From positions 1 through 25,053 of the IMG/VR virus record IMGVR_UViG_3300043331_000183: DNA of 25,053 nt; one strand, 5' to 3'. The stretch's first letter is position 1. Each line of letters begins with the position of its first letter. A program made the position numbers and the translations under genes. The stretch is from a virus. Below, one piece after another: positions 19,427 to 25,053 of the stretch. The notes below the pieces were generated by a model. That model saw only the letters and a program-made list of their open reading frames with translations, searched no databases and was not told where the DNA came from.

Positions 19427-20559
19427 CACGCACGCACCGCATACTGTTGTGAGTGCTCTAGGTGCCACTGCCAATCACTGCCCTCTTGCTTGAGTAGACA
19501 GGGAGTCCGCATGGCACAGCCGTTGCAGTTCCACCGGCTTGGGTTCGGATAGATCGAAGGGTCGTTGAGCATGTCGATTGCCTCGAGACAAATGTTGTGT
19601 TCGAGGATCTCCAGCTCACGTTGTGAACGATGTACGGTCAAGCGGCGAAAGTATTCCTGCTGTGACTCCCGTAACGTTTGGACAAAGGCTGCATACGGCT
19701 CTGGATTATATCCACCGTCGAGGATTGCCTTCTCGTACAGCTCAGCTGTCGTGCCTTGCGCTTTGTTCTGCGACAGCTCTCCGCTCTGAAGCACTGTAGG
19801 CTCTTTCGGAACCTTCTTCCGGAGCTCCTGGTAGATGACACCATCGACGTTGATGCCAAGGATCTTTTGAATCGCCCAACAATACGAACCGCACTGAGGA
19901 TCGAGTTCCAGATGCTCTGTCTGTCCGAACTGTGCAGCTGTCTTGTGATCAACGATCCAGTACTTGCCTGTTCGTTTGTTCCTGATGATGAGGTCAATCC
20001 GGCCCTGATAGACAACAGGGATCATGACGTACTCATCAGAGCCTTCAGGCATCACTCGCTGGTACAGGTTACCGTCGATGGCACTGAACTCCCAAGGCAA
20101 GTGATCGATTGTGTCAGGAACCGGGATTGGTACCTCAAACTCGATCTCTGTCTTGATTGGCTCCCAATCGTCCTTGAGGTCATGGCGAGGCGCCCACATA
20201 AAGTAGTGGTTGAGCATCCCAGTGCCCAACTCTTTGTGTTCGTTCCAGGTAGCTTTGCGTGCTTCCCAATTGTCTGACTTGATGAGTCTGCGCTTCCAAT
20301 CGTTCATAACAGCCATGAACGCTAGATGTGCCTCAGCCTCAACGATCAGCCGCTCATCGTTCCAGCGCTCCGGATCGTAGTAGACCTCCATGCCCTTGTG
20401 GACGGCAATGCCGAAGTCGAGTGGATCGATGCCGGGGACCCACTCCCAGTTCAGACGGATCTTACTGGTAAAGTTCCACAGCTCCCGACACTTACGAAAC
20501 TGCCCTCTGTCGCTCGTTCGGATGATCAGCTTTGGATCATCCAGCTCTGTCGTCGTCAT
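19426..20559 (-). CDS. Cas4/RecB-like PD-(D/E)XK nuclease with Fe-S Cys
   Basis: The protein has 377 aa. ATG 20559 sits behind GAGGG; a GTG at 20565 is an alternative. SDRGQFRKCRELW provides an N-terminal Cys. YQGRIDLIIRNKRTGKYWIV then DHKTA is the PD-(D/E)XK core (Asp ... Asp-x-Lys). Near the C-terminus, WNCNGCAMRTPC gives three further Cys, so four Cys in the Cas4/AddB-type iron-sulphur arrangement are present. FGIAVHKGMEVYY is the usual helix with a His before the active site. It would act as a DNA exonuclease in recombination or end processing, close to the Sak4-like ATPase and SNF2 helicase. Confidence 0.85.
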   Translation of the reverse strand: MTTTELDDPKLIIRTSDRGQFRKCRELWNFTSKIRLNWEWVPGIDPLDFGIAVHKGMEVYYDPERWNDERLIVEAEAHLAFMAVMNDWKRRLIKSDNWEARKATWNEHKELGTGMLNHYFMWAPRHDLKDDWEPIKTEIEFEVPIPVPDTIDHLPWEFSAIDGNLYQRVMPEGSDEYVMIPVVYQGRIDLIIRNKRTGKYWIVDHKTAAQFGQTEHLELDPQCGSYCWAIQKILGINVDGVIYQELRKKVPKEPTVLQSGELSQNKAQGTTAELYEKAILDGGYNPEPYAAFVQTLRESQQEYFRRLTVHRSQRELEILEHNICLEAIDMLNDPSIYPNPSRWNCNGCAMRTPCLLKQEGSDWQWHLEHSQQYAVRA

Positions 20560-20860
20560 TCCCACCCTCTAGTAGATTTAGATTCGGCTCTCCGGCTACT
20601 GGCGGTTCTAGTGGTACTGGTTGCGATCTCTCTAGTGCACGCTGATGAGTGCCCTCCACAGCGTTCCTGATCACATTAGGAAGCTCTTCCATAATCCGTT
20701 CGTGACTGAACCCGAACGATGCATTGGCTTGCTCCAACGTTTGAATACGCTCTAGCAGAACGCGTATCAGTCGCTTCGCCTTCTTGGGTGTTGAGCGCTT
20801 CTGAATGTAAGCGATTGCCTCGTACTTGATCAGCTCGAGGTTCTCAGTTCCCATCGACAT
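20537..20860 (-). CDS. 107-aa helical protein, unknown
   Basis: ATG 20860 has GGAGG 6 nt upstream and overlaps the previous gene by 17 nt. The N-terminal two thirds are helical and basic (YIQKRSTPKKAKRLIRVLLE, then RIQTLEQANASFGF); the C-terminal third is Pro/Glu-rich and acidic (VPLEPPVAGEPNLNLLEGGN). It overlaps the nuclease gene by 23 nt. No family is recognised; it may be a partner or regulator of the nuclease. Confidence 0.65.
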   Translation of the reverse strand: MSMGTENLELIKYEAIAYIQKRSTPKKAKRLIRVLLERIQTLEQANASFGFSHERIMEELPNVIRNAVEGTHQRALERSQPVPLEPPVAGEPNLNLLEGGNDDDRAG

Positions 20861-21347
20861 TGGGTTCCTCCCTCACGTGCGGGATCTCAACCTCTTCGAG
20901 ATTGTCAGATGTCAATACCAGAACGTGTCCGTCCGGGTACTGAAGTCCGACCCTCTGACCTCGAGCTGCAGCACGCACAGCCTGCCGAATGACTTCAGAC
21001 TGATTGATTGTCGCTCGCATATAGAACGTTGTGTCGACCTTAGGTGGATCTTGCACCTCAAGCGGAGGTGGATCTTGGACGATCATTGGCTCGTGCACTA
21101 TCGGTTTGTTGCCGTCACGGAACTCAACTGGGACAACGTTGTCGGCTATGTCGTTGAGATTCACAGGTTGGGGGTGGTAAACCTGAGACATTCCGGCTCC
21201 GCCTGCCATTGCATCAGCAACAGCGAGGAGCTCCTGTCCCAGAGCTGCTAGAGGTGCAGCTCCCTCCATCAACGCCTTCCCCAGCTTCCGCTGAGCCTTC
21301 GCCATTCCGAACAGTACGGCTGCTTGGTCACGTAGGACGTCTTCCAT
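20844..21347 (-). CDS. 167-aa protein, unknown
   Basis: ATG 21347 overlaps the previous stop (TGATG). The N-terminal 50 residues are Ala/Leu-rich helices (AAVLFGMAKAQRKLGKALME). The middle is Pro-rich, with VQDPP occurring twice, encoded by a 12-nt direct repeat (21042-21053 and 21066-21077). The C-terminal part has helical INQSEVIRQAVRAAARGQRV and a strand pair (GLQYPDGHVLVLTSDNLEEV). No enzymatic motif is seen. Confidence 0.65.
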   Translation of the reverse strand: MEDVLRDQAAVLFGMAKAQRKLGKALMEGAAPLAALGQELLAVADAMAGGAGMSQVYHPQPVNLNDIADNVVPVEFRDGNKPIVHEPMIVQDPPPLEVQDPPKVDTTFYMRATINQSEVIRQAVRAAARGQRVGLQYPDGHVLVLTSDNLEEVEIPHVREEPNVDGN

Positions 21348-21754
21348 CACTCCACCTCAAAGTCGGTAACCGGTCGTTTGTCGTCTTCCTCAATCAGTTC
21401 CTTCAAGCGCTTCACCAAGGGAGTGTTCTCGAGCCACTCCTGTGGGTTATCGATCTGCCAAGTGACAGCTTCCTCTGCGGCATCCATTGCGTGATCTCCG
21501 CCGGGAGCCATTGGACCTGCAAGCATGATGATGCCGTCTTTAAAGGCCAATCCAAATGCTCGCTTGCGAAGGAACTCCAACAGATTCCTCCTGTGAGACG
21601 GAGTCATGTCCTCGAGCCTGAGTCGACGCTTGTCTTTCGTTAGCCACTCCTTGTCTTGGTGAAGTACATCTACGCCGAACACGTTGTCGGTGACAGGATC
21701 GTACTTCGTGAAGTCCCATATCTCAGGATAGCCAGGCTCTTGCTTAATTGGCAT
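21347..21754 (-). CDS. 135-aa protein, unknown
   Basis: ATG 21754 has AAAGGA at about 9 nt; an ATG at 21763 is also possible. The sequence contains EPGYPEIWDFTKYDPVTDNV, a basic segment (WLTKDKRRLRLEDMTPSHRR) that could contact nucleic acid, and helical FLRKRAFGLAFKDGI, ending in an acidic tail. It overlaps the preceding gene by about 11 nt and is coupled to the next. No family is recognised. Confidence 0.6.
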   Translation of the reverse strand: MPIKQEPGYPEIWDFTKYDPVTDNVFGVDVLHQDKEWLTKDKRRLRLEDMTPSHRRNLLEFLRKRAFGLAFKDGIIMLAGPMAPGGDHAMDAAEEAVTWQIDNPQEWLENTPLVKRLKELIEEDDKRPVTDFEVE

Positions 21755-21947
21755 CGTCGTCATCCTTTGTGTCAGTGTACCAAGTCATCTGTCCGTAGTG
21801 TTCTTGTCTGCGCGTGCACTGCCAAGCGATGATCTTGGCGTACTTTAAGTCAGTGTGTGACTGAGGTGTTATTGCACTCGCCTCAATGAAGACTGGACCT
21901 AGCATCAGTGCGCGTGCGAAACAGAATGAACAGGCCGGAACTTGCAT
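21744..21947 (-). CDS. 67-aa protein with CxxC, unknown
   Basis: ATG 21947 overlaps the previous stop (TGATG); the open frame reaching 22112 is noise inside the neighbouring gene. It begins MQVPACSFCFARALMLGPVF, with CxxC, and has a third Cys in IIAWQCTRRQEHYG, ending in an acidic TDTKDDDDAN. A very small zinc-binding or thioredoxin-like segment is possible. It fills the gap between two coupled genes. Confidence 0.6.
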   Translation of the reverse strand: MQVPACSFCFARALMLGPVFIEASAITPQSHTDLKYAKIIAWQCTRRQEHYGQMTWYTDTKDDDDAN

Positions 21948-22558
21948 CACAACCTCTCTCGAGCGTCCTCTGCGACGATCTCCCAGCCAGCTAGCTCGGC
22001 TTGTCTGGTTGAGATACCTTGCGGGTAGTAGCTCTCCATGTCCTTGATGTCCTGCTTGCACTTCTCGATTGCTTCGGTAGCTGTGTTGAGAACTGCTTGA
22101 GGCGTTGCCCACTTGTCGTCGTACTGGACCGGTTGCTCTTCACAGATGCAGCCGAGAACGTACGAACGTACGTTCTCGATCGACAGGTGAGCATTGCGGT
22201 CATAGAAGGCTGCCTTGTAGAAGATCGCGACGCGCTTGCGGCCGAGTTCGTCGTTGATGTAGGACCACATCGCGTGGTCTGAACCTTCACGCAGCCAGCC
22301 CTTTGGGAAGATGGCCTTACGAAAGAGGTCGTCGACTTGCTCACCTAGTTGGAAGCCCAAGTCGAGCAGGTCCTGTTCACTGCAGAAGTTGTAGTCGACC
22401 GGAATCACATCGGACTTCAGGAGCTCCGCTTGTCCGCGCGCCTCCTGATCCAGTATGACGTTGGACGGGTCCAAGCCTGCTCTGGCGTATCGCAACCCAG
22501 ACTCAAGCACTGTCCTCGCGTCCTCGGGTGTGTTCTCATGTCGTGGGAAATCACTCAT
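21947..22558 (-). CDS. 203-aa phage protein, unknown
   Basis: ATG 22558 has GGAG 9 nt upstream and starts 2 nt after the helicase stop. It includes VIPVDYNFCSEQDLLDLGFQ, LFRKAIFPKGWLREGSDHAM, WSYINDELGRKRVAIFYKAA and a long C-terminal helix (AVLNTATEAIEKCKQDIKDM). It is a soluble mixed alpha/beta protein. I do not recognise a domain. A 26-bp palindrome lies in its coding sequence. Confidence 0.65.
   Translation of the reverse strand: MSDFPRHENTPEDARTVLESGLRYARAGLDPSNVILDQEARGQAELLKSDVIPVDYNFCSEQDLLDLGFQLGEQVDDLFRKAIFPKGWLREGSDHAMWSYINDELGRKRVAIFYKAAFYDRNAHLSIENVRSYVLGCICEEQPVQYDDKWATPQAVLNTATEAIEKCKQDIKDMESYYPQGISTRQAELAGWEIVAEDARERL
22153..22178. repeat. 26-bp near-perfect palindrome
   Basis: CGAGAACGTACG (22153-22164) and CGTACGTTCTCG (22167-22178) are perfect 12-bp arms around AA. 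It is inside the 203-aa gene (codons for ENVRSYVL). Arms of this length with a 2-nt spacer are unlikely by chance in 25 kb. Confidence 0.8.
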
Positions 22559-22559
22559 G

Positions 22560-23933
22560 TTATGTGTCTCCAAGCATCTTGCGGATCCATTCCCGCTTGC
22601 GTTCGATATGCTGCAACCGCCCCATGTCGACTGTGTTGCGTGCGATGATGTCGTACACGTTCACGACTCTGGTTTGTCCTCCTCGGTGGAGTCTGTCCTC
22701 TGCCTGCTCGTTGAGAGCAGGGCTCCAATTTCGGTCGAGGAATATGACATTGCATGAAGCATGTTGGAGACCATCGACGCCAACTCCACCCGAACCAATT
22801 GTTCCCAATAGGATGCGTCGACTTCCGGCGATGAATTCTCGCTTGGCAATATCACGGATGCGTTGAAGGTCGTCTCCAGTAAAGGAACTGTAAGTGATAC
22901 CTGCAGCCTCAAATCTTTGCCGAAGAAGTCGGAGTGGACCTTTGAACTGCGAAAAGATAACGAATTGTTCATCCTCGTTGTCTTCCAGTAGCGCCATCAC
23001 CGCGTCGACTTTGGATGATGGATCGGTGATTCGAATTCGACCCTCATCGTCGAACTCAGGTGTCCCCAGTGCGATTTGCTGTAAGCGGATCAGTCGCGCT
23101 ATGACCGCAGCAGCGACCAATGCCTCTTCGCCTTCTCTGAGGCTGTTGATCCACGTAATCATCTGCGTGCGCATCTCGTCATAGACTCGACGCTGTTGAG
23201 GTGCGAGATCAACGTGAATCTGGTTGTACAACTTAGGAGGAATGTCGATACAGTCCTCCTGAAGTCGACGATCGTAGAAGTCCCTGATCGCTGGTAGCCC
23301 TGATCTGTACCACTCGTCGCTAGGACCGAGCACCTTGTGGTAGCCCTGTGGGTACATGATCTGGAAGTTGACCATCTCGTTGTAGAACTTCCAGTACGCG
23401 GAGTACGTTCGTGGCTTCAGATGGTTGAGGATAGACCACAGGTCTTGAGGACGAGTCGTAACTGGACTACCTGACATGTCAGTCAGGTACGGGATGCCCA
23501 GCTTCTTCGCTGCCCTAGTCATCTTCGCCTTGCGGTTCTGGATCTTGTGGCACTCGTCAAAGATACCGTGACCGAATCCGAATTCGCGGAGATCAGGCAT
23601 GAGGCGCAGAGCTTCGTAGTGCATGATGTACACATCAGCCTGGCTGCCCTTCTCACCGATAAACCACTCTCGGATCTTCGGATTGATCTTCTTTACAACC
23701 AGGCCCGTTTCATCTCTGAAGTGACTCAGCCACGTATCGTGCGTGTTCAACGGCGCAACGACTAGAGTAGGTCCCTGGTACTCAATTTCACGCAGACGGA
23801 GATCACGCTCTACACCGAACAGCGTCTTGCCCGTTCCCATCTGCCAAGCGTTGAGGACACGCGGTTGGTCCTCGAAGCGCTCGACGGTCTCAAGTTGATG
23901 CTGCCAAAGCGGGGTCTTAACAAGTTGTGTCAA
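22560..23933 (-). CDS. SNF2-type (SF2) DNA helicase/translocase
   Basis: The protein has 457 aa with TTG 23933 overlapping the previous stop (TTGA) and GAGGTG upstream. LNAWQMGTGKTLFGVERDLR is motif I, TLVVAPLNTHDTW motif Ia, GHGIFDECHKIQN motif II (DECH) and TDMSGSPVTTRPQDLWSILN motif III. In the second RecA domain, QFVIFSQFKGPL, ILLGTIGSGGVGVDGLQHAS (motif V) and QAEDRLHRGGQ (motif VI) are the SNF2 pattern. The size is that of a minimal phage enzyme without an extra nuclease domain. It would remodel or unwind DNA during replication or recombination. Confidence 0.9.
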   Translation of the reverse strand: MTQLVKTPLWQHQLETVERFEDQPRVLNAWQMGTGKTLFGVERDLRLREIEYQGPTLVVAPLNTHDTWLSHFRDETGLVVKKINPKIREWFIGEKGSQADVYIMHYEALRLMPDLREFGFGHGIFDECHKIQNRKAKMTRAAKKLGIPYLTDMSGSPVTTRPQDLWSILNHLKPRTYSAYWKFYNEMVNFQIMYPQGYHKVLGPSDEWYRSGLPAIRDFYDRRLQEDCIDIPPKLYNQIHVDLAPQQRRVYDEMRTQMITWINSLREGEEALVAAAVIARLIRLQQIALGTPEFDDEGRIRITDPSSKVDAVMALLEDNEDEQFVIFSQFKGPLRLLRQRFEAAGITYSSFTGDDLQRIRDIAKREFIAGSRRILLGTIGSGGVGVDGLQHASCNVIFLDRNWSPALNEQAEDRLHRGGQTRVVNVYDIIARNTVDMGRLQHIERKREWIRKMLGDT

Positions 23934-24127
23934 GTCTGCACCTCGTCAATCCATATCGCCTCGCCACCACGAATCCTAACATGTGCCTTCCATCCGTACT
24001 TTGCCATGTCAGTAGGTCGTGGCCTATTTCGCGTTGAGCGCGGGCACGTACAACTCCATTCGGATCTCCCGTCCCCGTGAGGGATCAGATAACCGATGTG
24101 CCTGATACTATTGAGGTCTCGTTTCAC
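23930..24127 (-). CDS. 65-aa protein, unknown
   Basis: GTG 24127 sits behind AGGAAAC and overlaps the preceding gene by 20 nt; the stop overlaps the helicase TTG. The sequence is basic with a Cys-x-Cys (EWSCTCPRSTRNRPR) and ends in VRIRGGEAIWIDEVQT. It could be a small DNA-associated protein. No family is recognised. Confidence 0.55.
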   Translation of the reverse strand: MKRDLNSIRHIGYLIPHGDGRSEWSCTCPRSTRNRPRPTDMAKYGWKAHVRIRGGEAIWIDEVQT

Positions 24128-24338
24128 GTTTCCTGCCTAGTAGTGCGTCGACTATGTCTTGCATAGTCACTTCCGGGTCTTCAGCTTCCCAACGTTTCGC
24201 CAAGTCACGTGCTCGACGATACCGTTTGATCTCTTTGATTTCGTAACGGTGGATCGGTTGGCGATCCTTGTTCCACTTCTTGAGTTGTGAGATCGTTGGT
24301 TCAACGTCGGGTGAACGGTACTTGACTTCGTCGCTCAT
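24108..24338 (-). CDS. 76-aa basic helical protein, unknown
   Basis: ATG 24338 overlaps the stop of the 57-aa gene (ATGA); the longer open frame to 24362 is less likely. It is rich in Lys/Arg (KKWNKDRQPIHRYEIKEIKR, YRRARDLAKRWE) with a C-terminal helix (TMQDIVDALLGRKRE). It may be a small nucleic-acid-binding protein. No family is recognised. Confidence 0.6.
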   Translation of the reverse strand: MSDEVKYRSPDVEPTISQLKKWNKDRQPIHRYEIKEIKRYRRARDLAKRWEAEDPEVTMQDIVDALLGRKRETRPQ

Positions 24339-24508
24339 GGCGTTACCGTGACAGCCTTCCACTCACCGTGCTCGTACACCTGGATGACACCGTCGATGAA
24401 GTCACCACTTGCGTAGCAGACAGTGACTTCGCCCTCGTTGTCAGTTGTTCCGTACGCATCCTCGTGAATGTCGTACGTATTGTCGGGTAGTGTAACGATC
24501 GTCTGCAT
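24335..24508 (-). CDS. 57-aa acidic protein, unknown
   Basis: ATG 24508 lies 2 nt after the preceding stop, and the TGA at 24335-24337 overlaps the next ATG. The product begins MQTIVTLPDNTYDIHEDAYG and continues DNEGEVTVCYASGDFIDGVI then QVYEHGEWKAVTVTP, a compact strand-rich acidic protein. It fills a 172-nt gap that is otherwise unexplained. Function unknown. Confidence 0.65.
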   Translation of the reverse strand: MQTIVTLPDNTYDIHEDAYGTTDNEGEVTVCYASGDFIDGVIQVYEHGEWKAVTVTP

Positions 24509-24510
24509 GG

Positions 24511-24741
24511 CTATACGACCTCTGCTTCCGTTGTGTATTCCGGGTGCTTCCTCTTCAAGTGCTCTTCCCAGAGCGTAACTAGGCGTGCGTCACTCACAGA
24601 ATGAGCTTCGTACTCCTTGCCTGTTGCTCCGCAAGAGCACTGCCACTTCTTATGACTGGTCCACCGTCTGTGGTATGGATTGTCGCGCTGACGCAGCCGG
24701 CCGTAGTGGAGGACCTTGAACGTGATCGCTTGCTTCGTCAT
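24511..24741 (-). CDS. 76-aa protein with zinc-finger-like motif, unknown
   Basis: ATG 24741 overlaps the previous stop (ATGA), so the frame extending to 24777 is not needed. After MTKQAITFKVLHYGRLRQRD the sequence has WQCSCGATGKEYEA followed 20 residues later by LWEEHLKRKHPEY: a C-x-C plus H-x4-H pattern suggesting a small zinc finger with DNA- or protein-binding potential. No family is assigned. Confidence 0.6.
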   Translation of the reverse strand: MTKQAITFKVLHYGRLRQRDNPYHRRWTSHKKWQCSCGATGKEYEAHSVSDARLVTLWEEHLKRKHPEYTTEAEVV

Positions 24742-25001
24742 TGGTAGTACTCCGCTGGTCCTAGTGAGTGTGGCCAACCGTGGAAGTTCGTGTTCACGTC
24801 GTACACCTCGAAGAAGACCTCCTTACGGATCTCCTTGGGCTTCATGTGTCCGAACCACCTTGGGTAACGCTTACGAACCTGTCCGACCAGCAGCTTCGTC
24901 ATGCGCCACACGTCGTCTGCTTCACAGAAGCGAACACCGAGTGTCACTATCTCACCGTCAGGGAGCTCACGCGGTCGGTAGTATGCACTGACCATTAGCA
25001 T
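24738..25001 (-). CDS. 87-aa protein, unknown
   Basis: ATG 25001 overlaps the stop of the partial gene upstream (TGATG); ATG 24992 is an in-frame alternative. The sequence includes ELPDGEIVTLGVRFCEADDV, WRMTKLLVGQVRKRYPRWFG and EIRKEVFFEVYDVNTNFHGW. It is a small mixed alpha/beta protein without a recognised motif. It is coupled to the next gene by an ATGA overlap. Confidence 0.6.
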   Translation of the reverse strand: MLMVSAYYRPRELPDGEIVTLGVRFCEADDVWRMTKLLVGQVRKRYPRWFGHMKPKEIRKEVFFEVYDVNTNFHGWPHSLGPAEYYQ

Positions 25002-25053
25002 CACAGACTCACCTGCACTTCCTCGTCGGGTTCGTCACCGACAACGACCTTGA
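25001..25053 (-). CDS. C-terminal end of an unknown protein (partial)
   Basis: The last 16 residues of a minus-strand gene running off the right edge are visible (KVVVGDEPDEEVQVSL), ending in TGA at 25001-25003 that overlaps the next ATG. The acidic tail and the coupling support it as real. Nothing can be said about function. Confidence 0.5.
   Translation of the reverse strand, partial: KVVVGDEPDEEVQVSL

Noticed and set aside
21042-21077. 12-nt direct repeat AGGTGGATCTTG.
   Set aside because: The copies are in the same codon phase and encode a repeated VQDPP, so a small protein-level duplication explains them.
1-25053. tRNA genes, CRISPR arrays, insertion sequences, integrase or attachment sites.
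   Set aside because: No cloverleaf-like segment, regularly spaced repeat array, transposase or integrase motif was noticed; a dedicated tRNA scan was not possible here.

Overview
The window is part of the genome of a tailed double-stranded DNA bacteriophage. Genes are packed almost without gaps, with dozens of start/stop overlaps (ATGA, GTGA, TGATG). The left 4.7 kb, on the plus strand, holds the end of a tail module and a lysis module. Everything from 4.8 kb to the right edge lies on the minus strand and encodes DNA metabolism. Frequent GTG and TTG starts, a ReqiPepy6 gp37-like tail protein, a PGRP-type amidase, a DUF1906 protein and a moderate base composition point to a siphovirus of an actinobacterial host; that host call is inference. 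No integrase, excisionase, repressor, tRNA or CRISPR was recognised. The family A DNA polymerase has Tyr at the position of E. coli Pol I Phe762, which fits a virulent phage but does not prove it.

Layout. 1-2032: end of a tail gene, a small tail protein, a gp37-like minor tail protein and a small acidic protein. 2029-4724: lysis module, with an amidase endolysin, a DUF1906 glycoside-hydrolase-like protein, three small membrane proteins (the last holin-like) and a coiled-coil protein. 4745-4790: strong bidirectional terminator between the converging halves. Minus strand, in order of transcription from the right edge: 25053-22560, small unknown proteins and an SNF2-type helicase; 22558-19014, small proteins and a Cas4/RecB-like nuclease; 18949-17685, a Sak4-like ATPase and a DUF669-type protein, behind a promoter and ending in a hairpin; 17585-15384, a primase-helicase; 15382-10182, a 7-deazaguanine DNA-modification operon; 10152-9384, a two-helix membrane protein and a secreted protein behind their own promoter; 9365-4795, a uracil-DNA-glycosylase/DNA polymerase I fusion, two zinc-ribbon proteins, an HNH-like protein, a LAGLIDADG homing endonuclease and a RuvC-like resolvase.

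How the genes work together. FolE, QueD, QueE and QueC form the complete route from GTP to preQ0 (7-cyano-7-deazaguanine). The TGT-fold protein at the end of the same operon carries DpdA-type motifs and would exchange guanine in phage DNA for preQ0, a known anti-restriction strategy in phages. No QueF or amidotransferase-fused QueC lies in the window, so dPreQ0 is the simplest predicted product. A nucleoside-deoxyribosyltransferase-like protein, a MazG-like pyrophosphohydrolase, a DUF6378-like protein and two unknown small proteins are interleaved in the operon. They are candidates for nucleotide-pool control or for an undescribed extension of the modification.

Non-coding structure stands out. 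Two promoters share an 11-nt block around the -35 and identical 18-bp spacing. Three TATAAT boxes sit only 11-13 nt before start codons. Near-perfect palindromes of 29, 26 and 21 bp lie inside genes, and a cluster of GTTAGA-type repeats sits in the largest intergenic gap.
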